A stretch of DNA of 44,609 nt from CAZUSO01 sp964622775 (GTDB lineage Bacteria; Bacteroidota; Bacteroidia; Chitinophagales; Chitinophagaceae), in NCBI GenBank assembly GCA_964622775.1, contig CAZUSO010000023.1, positions 1 through 44,609 on the forward strand, written 5' to 3'. Shown piece after piece: positions 1-7,334 of this stretch. The position numbers were made by a program, and so were the translations under genes. Below the pieces are notes generated by a model. It saw only the letters and a list, made by a program, of their open reading frames with translations, did not search any database and was not told where the DNA came from. Position 1 is the first letter of the stretch. Every line of letters begins with the position of its first letter.

Positions 1-36
1 AATGGCTCAACATACAATACTGGTGCTTTTTTATTT

Positions 37-241
37 ATTTTTTAAACAGGCTCTACGTATTTTGAAAAGAATTTTGGTTGAAAAAAGCAATAAATGCACT
101 TGCGGATTCTGAGAAATGCCCGGAAGATGGATCAAATGATTTATCAAGCCATTGCCTGATCTTTATTTTCACAAATAAATCAAGTCTTGCGGCCATCAGC
201 ACTGTAATGAAAATGGAGCATACCGAACGATCAAGGTACAA
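37..241 (-). other. Possible tail of an insertion sequence
   Basis: A short reading frame on the minus strand (53-241, 62 codons) ends at TAA. Directly after its stop comes TAGAGCCTGTTTAAA and an A/T run (about 37-56). An AGAGCCTGTTT-type motif resembles the ends of some Bacteroidota insertion sequences, from memory rather than a comparison. The peptide has a hydrophobic first half and is not recognised. A similar motif, TAGAGCCTGTTTGAA, lies at 44219-44233. A 12-base match can easily arise by chance in this much sequence, so this is only a suggestion of a partial element. Confidence 0.15.
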
Positions 242-249
242 ATCAATGA

Positions 250-1635
250 TCAGTCTTCAAACACCTTATAGCGAATCATTTTATTATTGTCATAAAATGC
301 TATAACATAGTTGTTGTCATAAGGATCAATATACACCCACATATTTTCAAATGCAGGGAGGGTTTTCCTTGCCTGCAGCTTATTACTTTTTCTTTCAATT
401 CTTGCATAAAAATAGGTTTTATCTGCATTAGAATAATAAAGTATATTATAATACAAGCTGTCCACACTCATGTCCTCGTTAAAATATTCAGGAAAGTCAG
501 GCACGATATATCCGGCTAAACGCCCTTGTTTGAAATAATCTAGATCAACCATATAGCCGGAATCTATGCTATATAATTCAGGGGACTTGGACAAAACAAA
601 AAACCGGTCGCTGAATTTAGGATTGGAAAAATTGTAATCCGAATAATAATCTTTATTCAGTTTTACCATCCCCTCCAGAATATTTTTTGCAGGGGAATAA
701 CGGCCCACAGCATATTTTTCCTTCCCGGTATAATATTTACCATTATAAATTGATGTGTAAATATTTTCTTCAAATTTATATATGCTCGAAGGTTCGGAAT
801 TAAACAGCTTAGCTGTGTCCAACAATTTATCTTTAATATTATCCGGCACATAAGTAGTTAAGTACTGACCGTCCTTGTACAGGCCTATGCTCTGAAATTT
901 TGTGAAAAAAGAATCATCCATATTCTTCCCGCCTGTATAAAAATAATAATTGGCTATGGAAAGACATAAGGTATCCTTGTATAAGGAAATATCACTTATA
1001 GAAGCTAAATCGTCCTGTGTAAACCGGGCCACGCCCGCTTTGTAATAGGCATAAGCGCCCGTATCGTTCCCACCACCGAATAGCTCATATCCCTTTCTCG
1101 TATCGTTTTCGTCAATCTTCAGAGTATAAAGCACCTTGTCATGAAACAGGTCATATACCACCACATTATTAGCCAGCATATCCAGCATATATACCTTACC
1201 ATCTTCTGTAAACAGCCGCTTTATTAAAGCGCTTTTCGAAACGGGATAACGAAATATAAACGTATCCGCATCTTTACCACTATTTAATTTTTTAAAAATA
1301 TCACTGGTCTCTCTGTCAAAATTTGCGGATAAGCATTTTAGTGTCCCTGCTTTATTGCTAATGACCGATCGCCCGTTTATGGCGTATTTTTCAAATAAGG
1401 TATCGGAGAACAGCATTTGCGCCTGGTCGGAAAACAAGTATCTTTTTCTAAGACTGGCAGAATCCACCCGGTATTCCTCCTGAAAGATATAAGTACACTC
1501 ATTCTTATCGGTGGAAAGCTCTATCCCTTTCAGACAATTAGGGCAATCAAAAGGATTAAAGGCTACGTAGTAATGTTGAGCATGGCTTCTCAGGCCCGGC
1601 AGTAAAAAGATGATCAGGTAAAAATAAGATTTCAT
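250..1635 (-). CDS. Secreted hypothetical protein with CPNC motif
   Basis: A 461-residue protein of unknown function. Residues 1-19 form a signal peptide (MKSYFYLIIFLLPGLRSHA, cut before QHYY), so the protein is exported. Just after it, at about residues 28-34, is FDCPNCL. The CxxC spacing looks like a thioredoxin or metal-binding motif, but no thioredoxin fold is evident. The rest alternates short hydrophobic strands with turns (for example NNVVVYDLFHDKVLYTL), as in the six-bladed beta-propeller-like secreted proteins common in this phylum. That fold assignment is an inference. No sorting domain or lipobox is visible. The gene stands alone on the minus strand. A 14-bp inverted repeat lies 45-88 bp upstream of its start. 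Confidence 0.7.
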   Translation of the reverse strand: MKSYFYLIIFLLPGLRSHAQHYYVAFNPFDCPNCLKGIELSTDKNECTYIFQEEYRVDSASLRKRYLFSDQAQMLFSDTLFEKYAINGRSVISNKAGTLKCLSANFDRETSDIFKKLNSGKDADTFIFRYPVSKSALIKRLFTEDGKVYMLDMLANNVVVYDLFHDKVLYTLKIDENDTRKGYELFGGGNDTGAYAYYKAGVARFTQDDLASISDISLYKDTLCLSIANYYFYTGGKNMDDSFFTKFQSIGLYKDGQYLTTYVPDNIKDKLLDTAKLFNSEPSSIYKFEENIYTSIYNGKYYTGKEKYAVGRYSPAKNILEGMVKLNKDYYSDYNFSNPKFSDRFFVLSKSPELYSIDSGYMVDLDYFKQGRLAGYIVPDFPEYFNEDMSVDSLYYNILYYSNADKTYFYARIERKSNKLQARKTLPAFENMWVYIDPYDNNYVIAFYDNNKMIRYKVFED

Positions 1636-1679
1636 CCGTAAATATTTATTGTGTTAATGACTGAATGGAACTTACCACA

Positions 1680-1723
1680 ATAAAATTTTCATTCTGCTGT
1701 TGTGATAAAAATGAAAATTTTAT
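1680..1723. repeat. 14-bp inverted repeat upstream of the CPNC protein
   Basis: ATAAAATTTTCATT at 1680-1693 is repeated as its exact reverse complement at 1710-1723, with a 16-base loop. It lies upstream of the gene starting at 1635. It could be an operator or a hairpin. It has no U-tract suited to a terminator for a neighbour. The rest of the gene-free stretch 1636-1935 is AT-rich and shows only the hairpin at 1878-1915. Confidence 0.5.
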
Positions 1724-1877
1724 AATGGACGTTTCATAAAACTATAACGCGGGTGAACTTTTTTAAGAAATATATATTTAATAAAGGCACGCCAAATATA
1801 GGAAAATCTGCCTTACATTAAATTTGATAAAACGAATTGTTTTGTATTATATACTATAAGGAGTGTTTCTTTTGGAA

Positions 1878-1915
1878 ATATTGGTTAGCAGTATAATTAC
1901 ACTACTAACCAATAT
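1878..1915 (-). terminator. Hairpin after the small exported protein
   Basis: Arms 1878-1892 and 1901-1915 (ATATTGGTTAGCAGT and its complement) pair over 15 bp with one mismatch around an 8-base loop. The hairpin lies 21 bp beyond the stop codon of the minus-strand gene 1936-2259. The T-tract on the minus strand is weak (TTTCC), so it may stabilise the 3' end more than stop transcription. Confidence 0.5.
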
Positions 1916-1935
1916 CTTACAGCAGATATCCTTTA

Positions 1936-2259
1936 TTAAGGCTTAACTATTATTGACCCGGAAATGTCATAGTATGTTACCCCATTGATCTGCTGAGGAT
2001 TAGAAGAAGAAATGGGAGCGCTTAGCACAACTGCGTCAACTATATGTCCGGATATATGAATTTGAATATGATCTCCCGGCTTTATGTCTTTTGGATCATT
2101 ATGGTCGGTCTCAAAGCACGTCCCGTTCCCAGGACAGGTTAAGACAGCCTTTCCACCTCCCAAATATTTTAGGTCAGCAGTGCCTATGGCACAAGAACCT
2201 GCTGATGCTGCGCTGATTGCACTAATAACAATAAATGCACTTAAAAACAATTTTTTCAT
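1936..2259 (-). CDS. Small exported hypothetical protein
   Basis: A 107-residue protein with a clear signal peptide, MKKLFLSAFIVISAISAASA, followed by GSCAIGTADL. The mature part is about 87 residues. It has three cysteines (SCAIG, LTCPG, GTCFE) and a glycine-rich, beta-prone pattern ending in SGSIIVKP. The cysteines could form disulfides in the periplasm. No family is recognised. The coding call rests on the clean signal peptide, an ATG start and the hairpin following the stop. It is flanked by AT-rich DNA on both sides and has no operon partner. Confidence 0.65.
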   Translation of the reverse strand: MKKLFLSAFIVISAISAASAGSCAIGTADLKYLGGGKAVLTCPGNGTCFETDHNDPKDIKPGDHIQIHISGHIVDAVVLSAPISSSNPQQINGVTYYDISGSIIVKP

Positions 2260-2562
2260 TGTATAAAAATTTTAAGTTAAAAAATAAATATTACCGGAAT
2301 CATATCAAAGGGCCCGATTCCAATATTACCACAAATCTAATATACAGGCATACTGCTTTCCAAATTATCCAGGTTGAAAATTCCCTAAAAATCATGGTAA
2401 AATTCTATACAGAATATTTTGTCTTTTAATATTTTTTGACTAAAATAAAGGGTAATTACCTAAATAGTTAAATATTAATTAGTTACAGAAACTAAATATA
2501 TTTTATTTAAAAACACTTCGTAAAGTAATTAAGATGATCATGCTATAAGCACTTATTATTAA
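2260..2562. other. AT-rich gene-free stretch
   Basis: This stretch is AT-rich with many stops in all frames. No gene, RNA or clear promoter box was seen. It separates the small exported protein from a cluster of decayed genes. Confidence 0.5.
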
Positions 2563-2772
2563 CTGCTTAGTAGAGATATTTTTTACAAAAAAGTATTAGA
2601 AATAGATGTGTTTAAACTGCTATCATTCGATAGGCAAATGTATTTTGATATTGACAAAAATAATGGGGCAAATAATACCAGTAACGATACAATAGAATAT
2701 TTGCATGATATCGCCGATGCCGTGAAAGAATTAGGAGCAACGCTTAAAGCAATTTTAAGCAACAAGAAATGA
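2563..2772 (+). pseudogene. C-terminal gene remnant
   Basis: An open frame of about 69 codons runs from after the stop at 2560-2562 to TGA at 2770-2772, with no good start codon near its 5' end. The peptide ends KELGATLKAILSNKK and contains FDIDKNNGANNTSNDTIEY. Its composition is like a real soluble helical protein, not a random frame. The first in-frame ATG is at 2638 and would leave only 44 residues. I read it as the tail of a gene whose 5' part is lost. The family is not recognised. It stops 43 bp before the MITE-like element. Confidence 0.35.
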
Positions 2773-2815
2773 ATATATATTACGAATTTTATAATAATAT
2801 TACGTCAATCTTATT

Positions 2816-2921
2816 ACCCTACGGGGCTTTCGTGCTTAAAGGCAATTCCTATTTCTGAGTATCCACCCTCTTTGCTGCAATTCCGCTTTCATTGTTGGCA
2901 TGGTATTATGCCCCGTAGGGT
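2816..2921. mobile_element. MITE-like element, 12-bp terminal inverted repeats
   Basis: ACCCTACGGGGC at 2816-2827 and its exact complement GCCCCGTAGGGT at 2910-2921 bound a 106-bp non-coding segment. The direct flanks are TATT on both sides (2812-2815 and 2922-2925), as expected for a target-site duplication. The interior encodes nothing. It sits at the stop codon of the DUF5053-like gene. The structure fits a small non-autonomous element. I cannot name the transposase that would mobilise it. Confidence 0.6.
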
Positions 2922-3168
2922 TATTCAAAATTATCTGCATTACGGCGTATTCTGTCGGCAAGCTCATACAGTGCATGGCGTAGGGTTTCTTTTTCATTTT
3001 CGGAAAATGCTCCCGGGCCGACGTTGCCGCCTATCCCGTTCAGCTTATTGTATATCCACGAGCCTGATTTGCCGAAATGGCTACGCGAAATACGTGTCCA
3101 GGAAACATCCGGCAGAATATTTTCCAATTGTTTTTTGCCGTAATAACGGTTACGTTTTTAACTGTCAT
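2921..3168 (-). pseudogene. DUF5053-like small protein, frameshifted near its start
   Basis: The frame 3127-2921 reads LENILPDVSWTRISRSHFGK and so on, to ADRIRRNADNFE. The pattern VSWxxIsrxxFGKSxSWxYnKLNG followed by a helix of the ALYELADRIR type matches DUF5053, small HTH-like proteins of phages and integrated elements in Bacteroidota. In the same frame the protein extends upstream as RNRYYGKKQ but meets TAA. A plausible ATG (3168-3166, MTVKN) is in another frame. A small indel in the A-run or nearby would join them as MTVKxRNRYYGKKQLEN. I therefore call it a frameshifted remnant. A shorter protein starting at the TTG codon at 3127 cannot be excluded. Its stop codon overlaps the MITE-like duplication. 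Confidence 0.5.
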
Positions 3169-3204
3169 TTTTTATAAACTTTTTTAATAAAGGGAAATAC
3201 TGTT

Positions 3205-3394
3205 CTATTCATCATCATAAAGCAGGTTTTCAAATAACATTCTCATTCTTGCAAACCATTCCGGCACTGAAGAATAAATGATGCTTTGCATTTTACAGTT
3301 GCTGATGGTTGCTATAAGCTCATATTCCGCTTCGGTTTGGGTGATTTTTCCATCGCTTACAGGTCAATGTCCAAAATATATTTTTCAAGACTAC
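3205..3394 (-). pseudogene. Frameshifted small element-borne gene
   Basis: On the minus strand LEKYILDIDL is followed at once by TAA, and the next frame continues VSDGKITQTEAEYELIATIS to LLYDDE and TAG at 3207-3205. Restoring one G (CTGTAAGC to CTGGTAAGC, near 3356) joins both halves into about 60 residues without a stop. The gene lies 37 bp upstream of the DUF5053-like gene, in the same direction, as in the accessory modules of integrated elements. The function is unknown. Confidence 0.45.
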
Positions 3395-3425
3395 TTAAAA
3401 CAACAAAAACTAAAAATATAATTTG

Positions 3426-3433
3426 TATTTTTG
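3426..3433 (+). promoter_or_regulatory. Bacteroidota -7 box for the DUF4143 ATPase
   Basis: TATTTTTG matches TAnnTTTG and lies 25 bp upstream of ATG 3458. No TTTG -33 box at the standard distance. It supports the start at 3458, because the alternative upstream start would overlap the box. Confidence 0.4.
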
Positions 3434-3457
3434 CCCTATATTGCAATCCCACAAACT

Positions 3458-4672
3458 ATGATTTTAAATATTAAGCCAAGACATGCTCTTTTAAAATCAA
3501 TATCGGATTTTAAAGATACCGAATTTATCAAAGTCATTACAGGGGTTCGCCGCTGCGGAAAAAGCACGCTGATGTTGCTGTACAAGTCCTACTTGCTGGA
3601 AAACGGTATTGCGAATGAGCAGATTGTATATCTGTCGTTTGAAGATTATAATTTGCGTGAGCTACTGAATGCAGATTTGTTTTTTGAATATGTACAAAGT
3701 AAAGTGATTGCCTCCAAAAAAATGTATTTGCTTTTTGACGAAATACAATTAGTCAATGGTTGGGAAAAGGTAATCAATAGTTTTCGTGTCAATTTTGATG
3801 TGGATATAACGGTTACGGGCAGTAATGCTCAAATGCTTTCGGGGCAGTTATCTACTTTGCTTTCGGGGCGATATATTCAGATAAAATGCTATCCGTTTTC
3901 GTTCAAAGAATTTATCACTGTAAAAAATACCCACAAAGACGAATACAAAAAAATTCCGGCTTTGTACAAAGAATACCTGCGTTATGGAGGTTTTCCTGCG
4001 GTTGTTTTGGCTGATGAAACTTTGAAAGACAGCATTTTATCGGGCATTATAGATACCATAATTCTGAACGATATCGGTTATCGCGGAGCTTTACGTGAAC
4101 CTGAATTAGTGGAAATGGTCGTAACATTTATGGCAGACAATATCGGGAATATCATCAGTGCTACGAATATAGCGAATATGCTGACTTCTAACGGATTTAA
4201 AATTACCCAACCTACGGTAAGCAAATATATTCATCTGTTCAGAGATGCTTTTTTGTTTTATGAAGCCAGGCGATACGATATTCGCGGAAAAGAATATTTG
4301 AGAGGACAAGCTAAGTATTTTGCAGTAGATTTGGGATTGGCACATCAGATATTACGCAAAAAAACAGGAAATTTCGGACATGAACTCGAAAATCTGGTGT
4401 ATATAGAGCTTATCCGGCGAGGTTATACCGTAGATGTGGCACGATATGACAACAAAGAAATCGACTTTATTGCCAAACGAATGAACGAGTTGCTGTACAT
4501 ACAAGTTGCTTTGGAACTGCCCGAAAATAATAGCAGAGAAACCGATAATTTGTTGCGCATTCCTGATAATCACAAAAAAATGGTCATCACACAACGACTT
4601 GAAAGCCAAACCGAAATTGACGGTATTCCGATTGTTAATATTTATGACTGGCTTTTGGAAGCAATGGATTAG
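3458..4672 (+). CDS. AAA ATPase, DUF4143 family
   Basis: A 404-residue ATPase of the AAA_14/DUF4143 type. The Walker A motif is GVRRCGKSTL at about residues 29-38, followed by a Walker B-like LLFDEIQLVNGWEKVI and the sensor-like TGSNAQMLSGQLST. The C-terminal half has the winged-helix-like segment (NIANMLTSNGFKITQPTVSK) and the nuclease-like DUF4143 fold ending in VEIDFIAKR-type residues (here NKEIDFIAKR). The family is abundant, often strain-variable, and its role is not established. The start at ATG 3458 (MILNIKPRHALLK) is preferred over an upstream start. The gene is alone, in AT-rich DNA between two decayed loci, which suggests a horizontally acquired gene. A decayed relative lies 209 bp downstream on the opposite strand. 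Confidence 0.85.
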   Translation: MILNIKPRHALLKSISDFKDTEFIKVITGVRRCGKSTLMLLYKSYLLENGIANEQIVYLSFEDYNLRELLNADLFFEYVQSKVIASKKMYLLFDEIQLVNGWEKVINSFRVNFDVDITVTGSNAQMLSGQLSTLLSGRYIQIKCYPFSFKEFITVKNTHKDEYKKIPALYKEYLRYGGFPAVVLADETLKDSILSGIIDTIILNDIGYRGALREPELVEMVVTFMADNIGNIISATNIANMLTSNGFKITQPTVSKYIHLFRDAFLFYEARRYDIRGKEYLRGQAKYFAVDLGLAHQILRKKTGNFGHELENLVYIELIRRGYTVDVARYDNKEIDFIAKRMNELLYIQVALELPENNSRETDNLLRIPDNHKKMVITQRLESQTEIDGIPIVNIYDWLLEAMD

Positions 4673-4880
4673 ATACAAACCTATTAGATTTTTGAATCAT
4701 CGAAACACAAATCAAACTGTAAAACATCATGGATATCCCTATATTAGCCAGCTATTATGAAAATAATATGCCGGAAAAAGAACGAATAGTTGCTGGTCTT
4801 TGAAAAAATTTTAGTAGGCAAGTAAAACCATTCCATCTTCAAACACCCTATAACTGTCCCCCCCCTCCACATTAAATTAA

Positions 4881-5332
4881 CTATACATCCCTTATGCCCA
4901 GTATTTTTATACCATCGCTTCTCTGCATAGGCTGATGTCCTCCATAAATAACATTCCCGCCCCGGGACTGATTTATCTTATTCCAGAATTCAATGCCTTT
5001 GGTGTATTCGCTCGTAATCGTCTGGCTGGATTTTACTTCATAAGGTATCAGTTCATTGGGCGTTTCCTGTATGATGTCCACTTCATTGCCTGCATTATCG
5101 CGCCAGAATTTCATCGAAAATTGCACCATCGGGATAGGCAGATAAAAAAACTCTCGGATCTTCTGTGGCAAAAGTGGGGATGTCAGGGTTTTCTAAGCTT
5201 TATATAGGCCTTTTTGGGAAAGGTCGCTTTTACAAGCGTTGTTTTCCCTGACTGACGAGGTCCCATTACCGCAACAGCTTTAAACTGCCCGGCTAAGTCA
5301 ATAAGCGTTTCTTGTGCCGTTCGCTTTATCAT
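4881..5332 (-). pseudogene. Decayed DUF4143-family ATPase
   Basis: The start at 5332 (MIKRTAQETLIDLAGQFK) leads into a Walker A, GPRQSGKTTLVK. The frame then breaks at KKAYIKLRKP. Removing one A restores AYISLENPDIPTFATEDPRV and continues to DGAIFDEI, the Walker B region. There the sequence jumps into the C-terminal domain, FWRDNAGNEVDII and then IPYEVKSSQTI, in a third frame, ending GIKILGIRDV. So a one-base insertion and an internal deletion of roughly 200 or more codons are both visible, judged against the usual family length of about 380. It cannot give a working ATPase. The C-terminal piece (5171-4881) is still open for 96 codons. Confidence 0.75.
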
Positions 5333-5341
5333 AATGCAAAT

Positions 5342-5374
5342 TTACAATTTCGGAATCGGATTCCGAAATTGTAA
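5342..5374. promoter_or_regulatory. Perfect 33-bp palindrome, probable operator
   Basis: TTACAATTTCGGAATC at 5342-5357 is followed by one G and its exact 16-base complement at 5359-5374. It lies 9 bp upstream of the start codon of the decayed ATPase. The length, the symmetry and the position over the probable promoter fit an operator bound by a dimeric protein, perhaps self-regulation by the ATPase or a partner. This role is inferred. No second copy was found near the intact ATPase. Confidence 0.6.
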
Positions 5375-5515
5375 GAATGTTAAAAGCAATTACAAATTAT
5401 AAATTACGAATTACGGTAAATCAATCATGGTAAGGCTTTATTTTCTTCCGGCGGTATGTATTGCCTTAACATTTTGCATTTTTAATTTTGAATTTTGCAT
5501 TTTTACTTAACAATA

Positions 5516-6556
5516 TTATTGAAGCAAAATCTTCTGCCAACCGGTATCTCCCGCTTTGTTCATAACCTGAAGTACATATATGTCCTTAGCCAGACCGGCA
5601 AGGTTTAATCGTGTGGTATTCAGAAAATCTCCGGATAATATTACCGCACCCTTACTATTGTACAGCCTGTAATCATACCTTTCCGTTGCAGCAACGCTTA
5701 CTTTAATATGGATCATATCCGTAGCCGGATTAGGAAATACCTCGAATGCCAGTCTGCCTTGCTCCTTTTCCTCAACAGTCACCGGAACACATCCCATACG
5801 CCACTCCGGAGTCCATACTGACTGGGCAGTACTATCTAAAGTAACCATACATCCGGGATATACGGAATAATACCAGCTTTTGTAAAAATTACACCCCATT
5901 GGACAATCACTCCAACCCATTTTAAATAAATATCTCAATGTATCGCCGTTACTGCTTACACGAATGATCATATCTGAGTACATAGCCGGGATATATGTGA
6001 AGTAAATACCCGGATAAAAATAGCTCAGGCTGTCTTTAAAAATATTCACATTGATAATCTGGGGAGAAGCAAAATGTGCCCAGCCCCAGTTGAATTCATA
6101 GTTGGAAGACGGAGCCCCTCCCTCTGAAATTTGAAAACCATATTGACTGGATAATGCTGTGATATTGGTATCTGTAGTCCAGATTAAATCATAATCTCCG
6201 TTCAGCTTAGCTTCCACAACAGAACTATCCGGAAGTTGTCCATCAGGCAAAAAATCAATAAACATATTATTGTGGAAGCAATACCAGGTAAATACAGAAT
6301 CAGCCTCCAACTGGGTTCCGGTATTATATATAGCCGCTAAGCCGTTCATAATGGTATCCTGCCAGGACTGTGGCGGGATAATCTGATTCGTGTCGGACGA
6401 CTGCAGCTCATATATGCGCCCTAAGGCCAGGTACTCCACATCCTTTTTATATTCCGCCTTAAATTCTTCAGAGACCACACAATCAGACTGCACCTGTGCA
6501 AAAGAGCATGTACTTATTAATAAAGTACTCATAGCAGAGAAGAAAAACTTAGTCAT
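5516..6556 (-). CDS. T9SS-exported protein
   Basis: A 346-residue secreted protein. It starts with a signal peptide (MTKFFFSAMSTLLISTCSFA). The central region of about 240 residues is of unknown fold and has cysteine pairs (WSDCPMGCNF, YPGCMV). From about residue 270 it ends in a type A sorting domain: VFPNPATDMIHIKV, LYNSKGAVIL, LNLAGLAKDIYVLQV and the final KILLQ. That domain directs passage through the outer membrane by the T9SS and attachment or release at the surface. The function of the cargo is unknown. It is monocistronic and the first of three such proteins in this window. Confidence 0.85.
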   Translation of the reverse strand: MTKFFFSAMSTLLISTCSFAQVQSDCVVSEEFKAEYKKDVEYLALGRIYELQSSDTNQIIPPQSWQDTIMNGLAAIYNTGTQLEADSVFTWYCFHNNMFIDFLPDGQLPDSSVVEAKLNGDYDLIWTTDTNITALSSQYGFQISEGGAPSSNYEFNWGWAHFASPQIINVNIFKDSLSYFYPGIYFTYIPAMYSDMIIRVSSNGDTLRYLFKMGWSDCPMGCNFYKSWYYSVYPGCMVTLDSTAQSVWTPEWRMGCVPVTVEEKEQGRLAFEVFPNPATDMIHIKVSVAATERYDYRLYNSKGAVILSGDFLNTTRLNLAGLAKDIYVLQVMNKAGDTGWQKILLQ

Positions 6557-6975
6557 AACAACAGAAATTTAATATGAATAATATTTTCTAAGCACAACGC
6601 TAAGTCAGGAATAGCTTGTCTGCAGATTAAATGCGGCCAATAGCCTTTATTCTTACAAGGGTAGAACGGTTTTTGACTTTTGCATTTTGCATTTTTACTT
6701 AATAATATGCTAAGGTACATATTTTTTAATCCGGCATTACAAAAAAAAAAAACGACCGTAAACATACAAAATATACAAATACACCTATTCCCATATCGGC
6801 AAAACACACGTTGCACGGGTACCGTGTGTCATGCTGAGCCTGTCGAAGCATAATTCCATTGAAGTATACACCCTTCGACAAACTCAGGGTGACAACCCGC
6901 ACGACCGTAACCGGGCTCTTTGGAATTTATAATTTCCCCGCCTCTTTATTTTTTTTCGTACTCCCTTTTTTAATT
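6557..6975. other. Gene-free stretch before the riboswitch
   Basis: About 420 bp without a gene between two divergent T9SS genes. It contains an interspersed hairpin repeat at 6827-6894 and a small stem ACACACG/CGTGTGT near 6804-6829. A reading frame of 87 codons on the minus strand (6553-6816) has no protein-like features. Confidence 0.5.
6827..6894. repeat. Interspersed hairpin repeat of the TTCGACA...CTCAGG type
   Basis: TGTCATGCTGAGCCTGTCGA at 6827-6846 pairs imperfectly with CCCTTCGACAAACTCAGGGT and GACA at 6871-6894, giving a long imperfect hairpin. Intergenic sequences of this kind are common in Bacteroidota genomes. A more decayed relative seems present at 20934-21035. No coding content. 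Confidence 0.5.
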
Positions 6976-6983
6976 TATCTTTG
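6976..6983 (+). promoter_or_regulatory. -7 box of the cobalamin-regulated transcript
   Basis: TATCTTTG fits TAnnTTTG exactly and predicts a transcript start around 6988-6992, right at the first paired base of the riboswitch. No clear TTTG box is seen 19-20 bp further upstream. Confidence 0.6.
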
Positions 6984-6990
6984 CCCCTGC

Positions 6991-7176
6991 GACAGGTATT
7001 TCAGCGTTTTTAAAACGCTGAAATGAAAAGGGAACACCGGTGCAAGTCCGGGACAGTACCCGCTGCTGTAAGCGCTGTCTGTTGATTTTATCAATGGAAT
7101 TTCAAAAACACCCCGGCCACTGTTTCAAAAACGGGAAGGCATTTTTGAAAAAGCGTAAGTCAGAAGACCTGCCTGG
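6991..7176 (+). promoter_or_regulatory. Cobalamin (B12) riboswitch
   Basis: All hallmark parts are present in order. The closing stem is ACAGGT (6992-6997) with ACCTG (7167-7171). Next come a 12-bp stem with arms TTTCAGCGTTTT and complement, the core AGGGAACACCGGTGCAAGTC (from about 7029), the segment CAGTACCCGCTGCTGTAAGC, GGCCACTG, GGGAAGGC, and the B12 box AGTCAGAAGACCTGCC at 7158-7173. The known role is to bind adenosyl- or other cobalamins and lower expression of the downstream gene. The DUF4465-like gene starts 159 bp later. GGCTTT (7195-7200) and AAAGCC (7210-7215) could pair as part of the expression platform, but I cannot tell transcriptional from translational control. Confidence 0.93.
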
Positions 7177-7334
7177 AGCATATAGTTCGACCAAGGGCTT
7201 TCGGGAATAAAAGCCGGGGATGACAAAGGTAAAGCGCTGTCATAAAGCCGCGTAATCTTCTGAAATCATTCTCCCGTTTTTCCTGACCAGCATTGCCGGG
7301 CTCATTTTTTCGTTAATTTAAAAATGTAAATACA

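Noticed and set aside
4730..4804. 24-codon frame MDIPILASYYENN after the DUF4143 gene
   Set aside because: Too short to assign, and no family or start signal supports it; at best a remnant.
4799..4861. Minus-strand 20-codon stretch ending YRVFEDGMVLLAY
   Set aside because: The shared VFED with the C-terminus of the CPNC protein is only four residues long and likely coincidence.
7190..7240. tRNA-like GTTCGACC near the riboswitch
   Set aside because: No acceptor or anticodon stems fit; it belongs to the riboswitch expression platform.
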